From Meconema thalassinum (lineage: Eukaryota > Arthropoda > Insecta > Orthoptera > Tettigoniidae), in contig OX336389.2 of NCBI GenBank assembly GCA_946902985.2, positions 978,084,084 through 978,148,083 of the forward strand: 64,000 bases of DNA, given 5' to 3'. Positions within the stretch are counted from its first letter, which is position 1. Every line of letters starts with the position of its first letter. Of the stretch, positions 33,056 through 45,180 are shown piece by piece. The notes under the pieces were generated by a model. That model was not told the DNA's origin. It worked only from the letters and a program-made list of their open reading frames with translations, and searched no databases. The position numbers were made by a program, and so were the translations under genes.

Positions 33056-34190
33056 TTCTTTCTATTTATAAAATAGGGAAACAATTTCTGGATGGTCCTC
33101 ATAGTAGGGTCATCTTTCAAACAGGAAAAATCGTCTCAATTTCACCATCTCTTCATTCAAGCTACCACCAAATGCACAGCCCACCAAGACATCTCGATTA
33201 AACAAGTACCAGATCATTGTAAAGCATTATGGTAGACAGAGAAGCATCGCTTACAAGATTGATCCCTCCCTTCCAAGCAATTAGTCTGAAATGTTCAAGA
33301 AGTGTCAACATGGCACTAGGATAGCAAACTTGATAAAACAAGGTACCGTATGGAGCTCAGAAGAATTCTTGGCAGAGGAATGTAGCCGCCAAGAGCTGAG
33401 CCAGCAATAACTTTGTGATATATGCCCCCCTAAATACACTGAGCTATAACTTCCGAACAGTGTCCACTCGTCCTACTGAGTGAGCAACGGGCCGATATAT
33501 TCTGCCGAGTAGTAAGAAGGTTGCCATAGCAATGCATGATGTCCGTGAGTATGGAACCTCCCACCTCTTATCCCCTACCTCACCCTGCACTTGCATTTTT
33601 CTAAACACCATATAGTATTTATTGCAAGTACTTCCAGCTACGAACACCTCGTTGTTGCATTCAAGGACTTGGACATCACGGTCATAAGTCCAATGTATGA
33701 GTGTGTCCAATATGCTGTATTACTGTAGTGTCTATAAAATTAGTATATGTATTAATAATAATTGAGGAAAGGATTCGGAAGGAAGCTCAAGATGGCTGGG
33801 TTAGGAGTAAAACACACCTTAGGAATTAGTGTAGCGTGGAATCACATTTAAGCTAGGACATTGATTCGGGTGTAAATGTGAAGCGTTTGTTCGTGTAACC
33901 CTGCATACTGTTCTTTTTGCTTGTTTAAATTATATTTTGTTATATTTTGGTATTCCTTAATGATTTTTTTTATTGGAGTCATTTTATATTTCATGCATTT
34001 AAAATTACAACTTTAAAATTTAATTGCATTCATTTTTATTTATTTTCGTTTCTATTATCGCGTTCATAAATACAGTACGTATAAAATACATGAAGTGTAG
34101 CCTATACAATGAATCTCCTGAGAAAATTATTATATCAAGAAACGTTTTTCAAACTTACGCATTTTTAGAAGAAAGTAGGAGAATTACATT
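33056..34190. other. No feature recognised
   Basis: AT-rich non-coding DNA between the mariner palindrome and the tandem array. No supported reading frame or repeat border. Confidence 0.45.
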
Positions 34191-35985
34191 AGTCTACTTT
34201 CGATTTTTGCAAAAAATGAAAGTAGACTTATGAGATAAACACAGGGCGAAAAATTGTGTGTGTGTCTGTGAGGCTGTGTGTCTGTGAGTGTGTATACTCT
34301 GAATATCTGTCCCCCCTATCAATTCGAACACGGTAAAACTAAATTGAACGAAATTTGGTACAGAGGTAGCCCTAGCAAAGGGCACCTCAGTGTCATGTAT
34401 TATATCACCGCCATCTTGACGGAAAGGTAATGGCGGCCACCCAAATGTTGAAAGCTTAAATCAAATTACGGCTAACCTAATCATCCGATCTATGCCAAAT
34501 TTTGCAACAGCATACCTTTGTGGGAAGCATCCCTTGACCAAATTACAAGGTCATCAGCTCAATAGTTTGCGGATGGCGGCCATTTTTGTGTGCAAATCTA
34601 TTCCCCCTATTAATTCAGACACGGTGAAACCGAATGGAACGAAATTTGGTACAGCGGTAGCAATAGCAAAGGGTACCTCAGTGTTATGTTTGATATTGCC
34701 GCCATCTTGAAGGAAACGTAATGGCGTCCACCCAAATGTGCAAAGCTTAAATCAAATTATGACTAACATTAATATCCGATCTCTACCAAATTTTGCAACG
34801 ACATATCATTTTGTGGGGAGCATTTGTTAACCAAACTACAAGGTCATCAGCCTAATAGTTTGCGGATGGCGGCCATGTTTGTGTGCAAATCGATTCCCCC
34901 TATTCATTCAAACACGGTGAAATCGAATTGAACGAAATTTGGTACAGAGGTAGCTCTAGCAAAGGGCACCCCAGTGTCATGTTTTATATCGCAGCCATCT
35001 TGACGAAAACATAATGGCGGCCACCCAAATGTTAAAAGCTTAAATCAAATTACGACCAACCTAATCATCGGATCTCTACCGGTTATTGCAACATTATACC
35101 TTTATATATGTGGACTATTTTGACCAAACTACAAGGTCATCGGCCCAATAATTTGCAGATGGCGGCCATGTATGTGTGCAAACGGATTCCCCCTATCTAT
35201 TCAAACACGGTGAATCCAAATTGTATGAAATTTGGTACAGAGTTAGCAATAGGAAAGGGCACCTCAGTGTCATGTTTTATATCACCACCATCTTGACGAA
35301 AACGTGATGGCAGCCACCCAAATATTAAAAGCTTGAATCAAATTTCGACCAACCTAATCATCTGATCTCTACCAAATTATGCAACAACATACCTTTATGT
35401 GAAAAGCGTTCCTTGACCAAGCTACAAGGTCGTCAGTCCAATAGTTTGCATATGGCGACCATATATGTGTGCAAATCGATTCCCCCTATCAATTCAAACA
35501 CGATAAAACCGAATTGAACGAAATTAGGTATGGAGGTAGCACTAGCAAAGGACACCTCAGGGTCATGTTTTATATTGCCGCCATCTTGACGGAAACGGAA
35601 TGGTGGCCACCCAAATGTTAAAAGCTTAAATTAAATTATGAACAACCTAATTATTTGATCTCTACCAAATTTTGCAACCACATACCTTTTTGTGGGAAGC
35701 GGCTTTTGACTGAACTACAAGGTCATCAGCCCAATAGTTTGCCGATAGCGGCCATTTATGTGTGCAAATCGATTCACCATATCAATTTAAACACGGTGAA
35801 ACCGAATTGAATGAAATTTTGTACAGAGGTAGCACTAGCAAAGGGCACCTCATATTCATTTTTATTATCCGTATAATACGTAGTATTTATACAAGCTACT
35901 ACAACCAATATTCAATTATACTCCTTGAAAAGGACAAAGAGTTATAACAATACCCATGCATTTAGGAGAAAGTAGGCTATATGTT
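34191..35985. repeat. 293-bp tandem array (about 5.4 units) opened by a perfect hairpin
   Basis: The phrase ttccccctat recurs at 34601, 34894, 35187, 35480 and, slightly changed, at 35773, always 293 bases apart. A first diverged unit starts at about 34310. Each unit contains gaacgaaatttggtacagag, cacctcagtgtcatgtttta, a gccgccatcttga motif, atggcggccacccaaatg and ctacaaggtcatcagcc. The block is opened by a hairpin (agtctactttc at 34191 pairing with gaaagtagact at about 34218) followed by tgtgtgtctgtgag-type repeats. It ends at about 35985 near gagaaagtaggct. The same hairpin ends the repeat block at 11963 in inverted form, so both belong to one element family. No protein is encoded. Confidence 0.88.
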
Positions 35986-36039
35986 CTTTACTGAACATCT
36001 TGTTTTATTCTTAAATTCATTTTCCCTTCTACCCAGATC

Positions 36040-38987
36040 GAGATAGATAACATGAGCAACAAAGCCCGAGTTACGAGTCGATGTAACGCTTCTGGAAGTG
36101 CAAAATGTAAAGTAGAAGACGAAAAGGAAAAATAGAAGCAAAATGTTATATCAAACACTTGCAAGGTGTCAGACTTTTTTAAATGCTGTGCGGACGGTGC
36201 TTAACCCGAAGAAATCGATGCACAAAATGCATAAGTCACGTCTCACTGTGTGGTAGATGAATCATCATTAACAATATTACTAATAAGATCTCCAACTCTT
36301 CACAATTTAGCCACATTTTCCAAAAGTCAAACTGAAGTCGAATGTACACCTAGTCTTCCCAATTTAGCCATATCATCTTCAAGCCAAACAGAGGCAGAAA
36401 GCGACGCACATGCTTCCAATTTGCAACTTCTTTTGCAAGCCAAAAAGAAAATTGAAGTAAAATGTACTCTAACAATATTGGTGAATGGCCGACCAATTTC
36501 GGTCATGATTATCGGAATGCGAAAGGCAGTGGCAAAGTGCAACAATTATGAACAGTGATTTCTTCTCTTAAAAAAATATAAATAAAATATATACGATAAA
36601 GAAAATAATGTAGGAATTTGTCCAAAGTAGTTTTTCACATACACACATAAACCAACAAACAAAAGTCACGTGGAAGATTGGTTGTGTTATTCGGAAACTA
36701 AAGGTAACATTTTCTGTTTTGTTTGCAAAGTTACTGATTCAAGCAGTTCCTCGCGGTTTACGAAAGAAGAATTTGCCGACTGTAAAAGCAAATATTTTGT
36801 TGGAAAGACATGTAGAATGCACTTCCCATAGACAAGCGATAATTTCTCTGTTAGTATGCTAAAATAAACAAGGATGTGCATGTCAATTATCAACTTGTAC
36901 GCAAAATTGGGCCGAACAAAAATATGAGTATTGGAAGGCGTTCTTAGAGTGAATTGAAAATGAAAATCCACAGCCTGCTTCCAGTCTCCGACTGGGTCAG
37001 GAATGGAATGAATGAAGCCCCCATCTAGCGGCGAGGATATGAACTGTGCCGGCTGCCGAGGCCTGACGCACTCCTCTGGGGCAATGATTAAATGAATGAC
37101 AGATGAAATGAAATGATAGTGGAGAGTGTTACTGGAATGAAATTTTGACAGGGAAAACCTGAGTACCCGGAGAAAAACCTGTCTGCCTCCGTTTTGTCCA
37201 GCACAGATCTCACATGGAGTGACCAGGATTTGAACCACGGACCCAGCGGTGAGAGGCCGGCGTGCTGCCGCCTAAGCCACGGAGGCTTGTTCTTAGAGTG
37301 AATTACAGTACTTAATTTATCCAATTTCTAGCAAAGCGAGGTCTTGCATTTCGGGGTAGTGATGAAACTATTTGTTCATCTTCGTAATGTAAATTAAAAA
37401 TGTTTGTTGGAATTAATAGCCAAGTTTGACATTTTCCTGGCTTAGCATATAAATACTTATGCAAATAAACGAAAGGGACATACATCATACTTATCAAAAT
37501 ACATGCAAAGAATTTATCCATCTAACTGGATCAAGCTTAATGGATCATATTATTTGCAAAATTAAGGAATGAAAGTTCTATTCAGTATCACTGGACTTGT
37601 CTCCAGACATTTCGCAACTCACTCTAATAGAGCACTATGTCTTACCATCTGAACCAGAGGATAGGTTTATGAAATTTTTAGATATGGGAAGATCACACTG
37701 CTGAATAACTCGCCCTAAGTTGATTTTCTTAAATAGAAATGGCATTCATATCAAAGACTGTCGTGGTCAAAGCTATGGCAATGCCAGCAACATGAGAGGA
37801 AAATATCACGGGTAACATGCACGCATTAAGGAGACAAATAGGTATACAGAGTACATTCCTTGCTTTACACATTCACTGCTGAATTTGGCTGCTTAGTGTG
37901 CTGCAGAATGTTGTATAAGAAACATCTATTTTTTCGATTTTGCTGAAAGCCTCTATTAGTTTTTTTTTTCTAACTATCAATGGGGCCTTCTTACAAAAGC
38001 ACTGGAAGATACAGGTTCCAAATTCCCAACTTTGAAGAGACTGTCGGTGACTGGGCGATCTGCAGGAGCTGTGGCGCCAAAGCCAATATTATGTGGTTTT
38101 ACTACGATGAAACGAGTTTTGGATGACATCTCAAATAACATGGATCAAAATGTACAGTGTCGTATTGAGGCGTACGGGCTCGTTTCGAAGGTGAGTATGT
38201 TGGAAACGGGAATAAAGAACATTTTATGGAACACAATTCTAGAACATATGCAAGCGCCTAACGCTGCATTGCAGTCACTTGGTCAAGACCTTTAAACGGC
38301 ATATGCCCTTTATTAATCGTTACTCGGGTAAGCGGCCTACATTTTCAGATAGAGATGCCCAAGCCAACATCCTGAATGACTGTGAAGAATAACAACTTCA
38401 AGCCGACGCAAGTGAAATACTAACGACGATTTCAGCGCCTCTACTACGCTCGATAAAGTTGTAGAAAATCAAACACTCCTACAAAAAGTTTGAAGTCCGG
38501 GGGGGGGGGGGCCTATTGTCATAATTGATAATTTACCGTCTGCCATAACGAAACGCATGAAAGGGTACCATACAGTGACTGGTGTATTTGAAATACTTCG
38601 GCAGTGCTTAACAAGAGGATTTGGAAGAAAGCCTAGGAGACGAACTTTTGCAATTCACTGAACTTAAAACTAATGCAGCTGTTGCTATTAAAAACGACAA
38701 GCATAATGCTCTTGAACTGCAATTTTCTAAACTTATAATGGAATATTAATTACAGTCGTGTTTGCCAAAAGTAGAAGTAGTCTTACAAATTTAATTTTCT
38801 TTAATGATTGCTAACTGCAGCGGAGAAAATAATTTTTTTTGACATTAAGGCGTGTAAAATGTGAGTTAACGAACATGGTGGGACAAGATTGTCCAAATGA
38901 CCTCACCTTAATGAACATTGAATGCAATTCACCTACAGAAAGTGATTTATCTAGTATTATCTCTAAATTTGCTCACATTAAATCGAG
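36040..38987 (+). pseudogene. hAT transposase relic, ZMYM1-like (TTF-type zinc finger)
   Basis: Heavily decayed plus-strand gene. Recognisable pieces in order: CKVSDFFKC at about 36160; the zinc-finger segment WLCYSETKGNIFCFVCK at about 36680; LDLSPDISQLTLIEHYVLP near 37600 (first Asp region); DIKDCRGQSYGNASNMRGKY near 37760 (second Asp motif); VPC-like CFTHSLLNLAA; LKRLSVTGRSAGAVAPKP and VQCRIEAYGLVSKVSMLETG at 38030-38200; and a C-terminal dimerisation segment, LRRVKCELTNMVGQDCPNDL, followed by ISKFAHIKSRSK near 38850-38985. Many stops and frameshifts. SINE-A inserted at 36956-37288. The gene ends exactly where a foreign duplicated block starts (38988). Terminal repeats were not identified. 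Confidence 0.75.
36956..37288 (-). mobile_element. SINE-A, full copy, minus orientation
   Basis: Full SINE-A with a perfect 16-bp target duplication, gttcttagagtgaatt, at 36940-36955 and 37289-37304. It lies in the hAT relic. Confidence 0.95.
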
Positions 38988-39676
38988 AAGCAAGGTATGA
39001 CTGAAGCTGAGAAGAAGAAACTTAGAAAGTGTGAGAGGGAATGGAAAAGAATCCACAGGGCAAAGAAAAGGGGTGATAAGCTTCAGCAATTTCCCTCTAC
39101 TTCCTCTCAAGGATCTGTGAGTCCATATCAATGTCTGCAGTCGCTGAGAAAGGCTGTATGGAGAACGACACATGCATTGTCCAAATCGCAAACAAAGAAA
39201 ATGGCCTTTTTGACATGCTTAGCTGAACGTGCTGGTTTATCTCCACCAGCCCATCGTTCCAATGCAAATTCCAAGATTGATTATTCGAAAGTGAGAGATT
39301 TCTACTTCAGACCAGAGATATTGTATATACATGCTCAGGAATGAATGACTGTATCACTGTCTGGGAGAATGGAATCAAGGAAAAGTTACAGAAGCATTAC
39401 ATGACAATGTTCTTGAAGGAAGCTTTTTCTATTTTCAAAGAAGAAAATCCATTGCTGGTAGTTGGTTTTTCCAAATTTTGTAGTTTGCGTCTAAAGAATG
39501 TTTTACTTTAGAAAAACACTCCATCTGAACAGTGCAAGTGCAGAGTGCCTGAGAATTTCATTCTCAAACTCAAAGCCCTAAAATACAGCTATTCAAACTC
39601 TTTCTGGGAGAAAATACTGTTTGATGTGGCGATCAATTCTGCTTGTTGGCAAAACATTTGTGAAGTCTGCTGTGTC
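38988..39676 (+). pseudogene. Truncated inverted duplicate of the DDE-like transposon gene at 40.9-42.8 kb
   Basis: About 690 bp nearly identical to the inverse of about 41965-42657. It encodes MTEAEKKKLRKCEREWKR and the segment up to YFRPEILYIHAQE with one amino-acid difference from the other copy. It then shares the frame change and the in-frame TAG (FCSLRLKNVLL followed by a stop). It begins abruptly after the hAT relic at the shared gaagcaaggtatgac and ends at tctgctgtg. The common lesions show that an already dead copy was duplicated. Confidence 0.88.
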
Positions 39677-40044
39677 AGGGAATGGGGTAGGTATCCCGGG
39701 AATTGAGATAAGGTACTGGCACAGCATTTTCCCGGAGGGAGTGTGGAAAAACCCAGGGGGAAAATTACAATCAGGATAGCCACCATCCCTGCAAGGATTC
39801 TATACTCCAATCCCTGGACTTGCTGCAGCTCCCCATCTCCTTCATAAGCAATTTAACACAAATGACTACGTCGAGGCGTATTATCTTCATGAAGCACATT
39901 GGTTGTTGATTGTTATAGTGGCTTTGCGGCATCATGGGCAGGTAGCCCCATGTACTTGCATGCTTGTATAATTTGCCTGATAACCTGTATCACTGTGATG
40001 TCTGTACTAGTGAGTGTTTTTGTATTTGAGGTAGGATTTGCGTA
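39677..40044. other. Unassigned sequence, probably repeat-derived
   Basis: Contains gcattttcccggagggagtg and related phrases that look like an old repeat tail, but no second copy is in the window. No coding region. Confidence 0.35.
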
Positions 40045-40288
40045 GGAAGTGGCCGTAGCCTTAAGCTAGGTACCAATCTGGCATTTGCCTGGATTAGAAG
40101 TGGAAAACCACGAAAACCACATCCAGGATGGGTGAGGTAGGAATCGCACCCACCTCATCTCAATTTTGCCTCACGAGGATGAGTGTACCCCGTTCCAGCC
40201 CTCAGACCAGAATTAAATTTCTTGGCAGCCGGGAATCGAACCTCCGTGGCGACAGCCAAGAAAGGCAGCCACTACACAACGAGGCACA
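40045..40288 (-). mobile_element. SINE-3 (two tRNA-like modules), full copy
   Basis: On the minus strand it starts gtgcctcgttgtgtagtggc (A-box-like), with a first B box ggttcgattcc. About 85 bases later it has a second, tRNA-like segment with gtgcgattcctacc, and then a tail containing gtggttttcgtggttttcca. The same layout occurs at 53108. No target duplication was identified. Confidence 0.75.
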
Positions 40289-40899
40289 TTGGCGAGGGTA
40301 CATTGTAACTGACATGTGAAGGTGCATTCCACTGTCACGTGCAGGGCATTCACACTCATTTTACAGTACATTTTTTGTCCTGCTTTAATTTTAAAAATGT
40401 AACAATCAACTAGTGTGCAGCTGAAAAGTACTAAAACAACTCTGTTTATGTGGAGTAATAAATTTTTAAAATGTCTATGGGTACCTGAAATATTGAAGGG
40501 AACATAACCGTCACGTTCAGGACATGATCAGTGGTCATGGAAAAAATAATTCTCATTTCTGTTTAAATACTCTTGTGAATCTAAGAACATTTTACTGTAA
40601 TACAGTATTTTATTAAAAGCTATATACTATTGCCTACATAACCACCATATACATCAATTTTAAAAAGTTAACAAATTGGACAAATTAATTATTTTTCTAA
40701 TGTCACGTGTGGGACATTGTATGATGTCTCATTCTTTCCTTGGTTTACCAAATGAAATAAATACTAAATAGCAACTCATATGTTAATGTTACACAATTGC
40801 AACATTAAAAATGTCCGCAATTATTAACTAATTGTCATTAAATTTATACAGTCCCCTGTTGTTGGCATTTACTGGCCCGGGAATTATCTTCATAATTTC

Positions 40900-42781
40900 A
40901 CAACGGCTGTAAGGTATCTCGTCCTGTTCTTTTGGCCATCTGAAAAAAAAAAACAGGAACTTTTGACTCATGCATGACATTAACTTTTACACTGTCTTGG
41001 TCAATTTCAGTTATTTCTCCTCTGTAGTGTACAACCTGATAGTTAACTAACACCCACTGGTTGACAGCAAGATCCAACAAGTCATGCACCGGAGCTTCAG
41101 TTCCAAAAGTAGTTTCATCTAAAGAGAGAGCATTATTTTTACAGTATAAACAAGGCCAGTCCAACTGATTTCATTGCATGAAATGATGCAATTCCAGGGA
41201 TTTTCTCGTTGATGAACTCTTTGTCAACATAGAAGATTCTGGTACTAGTTACAGTTTTTGCAGCAAGATCAGCAAAGTCTTTTGTGCTCTGAACAACTGG
41301 GGCACCTTCTCCTTGACTCATGATTTTCTCACGAACTATACGTTTGACATTAACCCCTACTCCATCAATAACTCCCTTTCCATGGGATGTTGCAACATAC
41401 TTCCATGAAAAAGGTTTGCCATACTTCGGAGAGAGCAAGTTTAGAACTTTGGCCATGTACTGGTTTTAAACTCAGAGGCAGGACTATCACTCCAGATGAC
41501 TTCTTCAGAAGGATCTTCACTGTTTGGTTGTTCTGCATTCAAGATATTACTATACAAAACATCAATGAAGATAAATATTGTGTTTTTGTCATTCCCTGTG
41601 TTGGAACAAACAAGGAATGTTTGACATTTTCCTTTAAAGAATAACCTGCTGTGAATAATACACTTTCTCAGCACCACAGTACACTCATAATTTCGTTTTG
41701 GTATTCACATGGGAAAAGACATGGCAAAATCAATCTGCAGAATGCGGATACCACTAGTTTCTTGCTTGTCATTCTCAAATGCCGCAGACTGTATTAGTTT
41801 GAGATCCACATGGGTCTTGAAGCCTGTCAGATCTTGTATTGTTGCTTCGAATTAATCTCCAACCTGGCCTTCTTTAGCAGGAAGTTTTAATCCATGGTCT
41901 GAATTTTCCCAACATTTCCAAGTAACTTCATCATCACTGCTTGCTGGCACTTGCAAAATTTTCCATCACAGCAGGCTTCACAAATGTTTTGCCAACAAGC
42001 AGAATTGATCGCCACATCAAACAGTATTTTCTCCCAGAAAGAGTTTGAATAGCTGTATTTTAGGGCTTTGAGTTTGAAAATAAAATTCTCAGGCACTCTG
42101 CACTTGCACTGTTCAGATGGAGTGTTTTTCTAAAGTAAAACATTCTTTAGACGCAAACTACAAAATTTGGAAAAACCAACTACCAGCAATGGATTTTCTT
42201 CTTTGAAAATAGAAAAAGCTTCCTTCAAGAACATTGTCATGTAATGCTTCAGTAACTTTTCCTTGATTCCATTCTCCCAGACAGTGATACAGTCATTCAT
42301 TCCTGAGCATGTATATACAATATCTCTGGTCTGAAGTAGAAATCTCTCACTTTCGAATAATCAATCTTGGAATTTGCATTGGAACGATGGGCTGGTGGAG
42401 ATAAACCAGCACGTTCAGCTAAGCATGTCAAAAAGGCCATTTTCTTTGTTTGCGATTTGGACAATGCATGTGTCGTTCTCCATACAGCCTTTCTCAGCGA
42501 CTGCAGACATTGATATGGACTCGCAGATCCTTGAGAGGAAGTAGAGGGAAATTGCTGAAGCTTATCACCCCTTTTCTTTGCCCTGTGGATTCTTTTCCAT
42601 TCCCTCTCACACTTTCTAAGTTTCTTCTTCTCAGCTTCAGTCATACCTTGCTTCTTTTTCTTCTTCAATTCTGATAGGCTATCCGCTTGTTATCCTGTTT
42701 TTGGATATCAGGGTTTTCACCTATTAGTCGTTCACACATTTTTTGCATCCTACTTGCAATTGTACTAGAAATATTAGACAT
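40900..42781 (-). pseudogene. DDE-like transposase of a widespread unclassified arthropod family
   Basis: From the ATG near 42781: MSNISSTIASRMQKMCERL; after a frameshift LSELKKKKKQGMTEAEKKK (basic coiled-coil region); CLQSLRKAVWRTTHALSKS; YFRPEILY; FCSLRLKNVLL with a stop; the cysteine segment QCKCRVPENFILKLKA; ICEACCDGKFCKCQQ; LQIDFAMSFP; KGKCQTFLVCSNTGNDKNT; VIWSDSPASEFK (probable catalytic Asp); and YVATSHGKGVIDGVGVNVKR. The signature pair WSDxPASxFKN / ATSHGKGxxDGxGxxVKR belongs to a multi-copy family in arthropods and cnidarians that I cannot place in a named superfamily. It ends with a domain around VNYQVVHYRGEITEID. At least two frameshifts and one stop make it inactive. Confidence 0.7.
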
Positions 42782-43195
42782 TGTCTAGACCCAGAAAGAG
42801 AGAAAATAGTTGTTTCAGCAGCTACTAAGTCCAGAATGCATTTACTACTTTCTAAATAATCAGCATTTATTTTTGAATTACTACTTCAACAGGAATTTCT
42901 GATTAAAATTACACCATTAGGATCAGTTTTTAACATAACAAAAGGCACTAGCATCACGTTCATAAAATATAAATGAAATAAACCATGCCAGTAAGAAGAT
43001 AAAGCATTATATGTATAAGTTAGTTATATTTACAAGCCTGAGCTACATGGAATGAATGATTTGTTAGGTTATAATAAAAGTTACACTTGGAACTATGTTG
43101 GCCTAGGCATAGGCCTAATTCTTAAACCACACATTTAAATGATTTAATTGATGAAATCCATGAAATCAGGTAAGGAACTGAAATTCATATACCCA

Positions 43196-43275
43196 TAATA
43201 GCCGTCCTGAAAATGGTTTTCGTGGTTTCCCATTTTCACCACCAGACAAATGCCGGGACGGTTCCTTTCAATAGG
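43196..43275 (+). mobile_element. SINE-3 tail fragment
   Basis: gtcctgaaaatggttttcgt followed by ggtttcccattttcaccacc and caaatgccgggac matches the 3' part of SINE-3. The tRNA-like modules are absent. Confidence 0.5.
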
Positions 43276-43918
43276 TCCTTTAAATATTCCTTTCCTGACC
43301 CGTCCTGATAAGAAAAGTGCATGGTCATTGGCTGCATTAATAAAATTATTAATAAAATTATAATACACGCCAAATCACACAAGGGATAGCAACCCTCATC
43401 ACGCGTGCGACAAACTTCAATGCCTAACCCAACCTATGACATGACAAAAATCTTTAAAAATTATGGTAGGTTTAGTACATAGAACTAACTTATTAATTTA
43501 AAAAAAAAACAGGTAAAATTATTGAAGCATTTTCACAAGAGGCAAAAATAATTGTAATTTTCTGTCAAGTGTGGGACAAAGAATTTCTCAACTAATCATG
43601 GCTTAATTACTGCTTATAATTATCAAAATTATTATACTGATTACTAAAAATGTGTTATCAAGTACTTACTTTCTACAAAGAGCACAGTCAAGATTTCTGC
43701 CCAGGCAATGCCTCCAAAATCGACCAATTTTTTGCTGCTTCAGAACAAATCAGCAGGTTGCCATCTTGGATCAGAAATGCCAACTTAAAAGTGCAAATTT
43801 TAGCACAATTTTATTCAATATATTAAATTTAAAGCTTAAATACATAATACTAGCACTTTTTATTTTAACATTTGAATTTTTGACTTTTGGACTAAATGTC
43901 CTGTTTTCTGTGGAATGC

Positions 43919-44760
43919 TAATGAAGTAAGCCACCGATTACAGACATTGTTATATAAGAGAAAGTGTCCTGACTGACTCATCACCCATCATCTTTGAAAA
44001 AAAAAGTAGATAGGTCTTCAACTGATTTTTAATATATCCTATTTAAGGGCTTCCTGGGGAGGGGATGAACTCTTGGAAATTTCAGTTTCATATATATCTC
44101 TGAATATTAGTCTTATGAATATTGGACATAGAGGTAGCAAAAAAAATGTAGGCAACAACATGTTGGACATGTTGGACCTTTTATGTCTCTTGTTATTTTA
44201 TCGTAAGGTGCATAATAAGAGGTATTTAGGATCTTAAATGTTTGCCATTATTTTCCATGTTCTACTAGTATTTCTTTCTTATACAAAGTGAGGTAAACAG
44301 ATTTTGTGTTTTGACTTTCATAAATAATGTTCTTGAATTTTATATCGACTAGTAATGACTAAAACTATTTTGTCATCTTGAGTGAGATTATATACATGCA
44401 GTATAATGGGTTTTTTTTTCGTGAGATTTTGATATTAATATGCCATTTTGAAAGTTATCAAGCCTAAATTTTCTGATACTTTATATTCATTTGTCATTAG
44501 GATTTTAACCTTCATCAAAATAACAGTTATTTATACGAGTGTTGATATGATTATTAATTTTAGTGCTTTTCGTAAGATATTTGAGTGAGGAAGCAGTGCA
44601 TGTCCGCCGGGCAGTTGGTAACATAATTCACCACAATTATCTATACAAGACTTAACAGTTCATTCCCTGAATAGCATTCAAGTCAAGATTAAAGTTAAAG
44701 TATTGAGCAGTTGTATATTTTGAAGACAGTCATCAACATCATCAATTTCGGTTTTCCAGC
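43919..44760. other. No feature recognised
   Basis: AT-rich non-coding DNA between the DDE-like element and a LINE fragment. Confidence 0.45.
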
Positions 44761-44761
44761 T

Positions 44762-45180
44762 TGGGCCGGGTCGAAGCAAATATGACACCCCTCCACTTTA
44801 CTCTGTCTGTCCACCATCCTTGCGCTCAACCATTGAACTACACTCCAGGTTCCGTTCTCTCACACCGTCCTTCATCAAATCCATCCACCGTACTCGAGGT
44901 CTTCCTCGTCCTCTCTTTCCTGTCGTCCATCACTTGTTCCAGCATTCTTCCATTATTCATCCTTTTCACATGTCCATACCATCCCAATCTGTTCTGCTCC
45001 AGCTTATCATTCATCCTCTGTACGCTTACTTTCTTTCAAATGTCTTCATTTCTCACTCTACCTCTTCTAGTCTTCTGTACCATACTCAGGAATTTCATTT
45101 CGGCAGCCTGTAATCTACTTTCATCTCTCCTCGTCATTGCCCAAGTTTCTGCTCAATATGTCATTATCGGTAAGTAATAG
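44762..45180 (-). pseudogene. LINE RT C-terminal fragment
   Basis: On the minus strand: AETWAMTRRDESRLQAAEMK, FLSMVQKTRRGRVRNEDI and NRLGWYGHVKRMNNGRMLEQ, followed by an RKTSSTVDGFDE-like end. This is the conserved C-terminal end of RTE/R1-related reverse transcriptases (GAETW, LGWYGHVxRM). It is a different family from RTE copies A-D, which have GSETWTIG and RLVGHILRH at these points. No RT catalytic motif is left. Confidence 0.7.

Larger units (their letters stand above)
40324..43918 (-). mobile_element. Unclassified DNA transposon (~3.6 kb) with DDE-like gene
   Basis: The left end gcattccac (40324-40332) recurs inverted at 43910-43918 and may mark the termini. The motif gtcacgtgtgggaca and close variants occurs near 40334, 40510, 40702, 43398 and 43564, in the non-coding ends on both sides of the gene and always in the same direction, as expected of subterminal binding repeats. 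The gene (40900-42781) runs on the minus strand. The borders are tentative. A SINE-3 copy adjoins the left end and a SINE-3 tail fragment (43196-43275) lies inside. Confidence 0.55.

Noticed and set aside
34300..35900. Regular repeats considered as a CRISPR array
   Set aside because: The 293-bp period, whole-unit similarity and lack of unique spacers rule it out; the context is eukaryotic.
44761..45177. Plus-strand frame rich in Ser, Leu and Phe
   Set aside because: The minus strand gives a clear LINE RT C-terminus; the plus frame is its complement.
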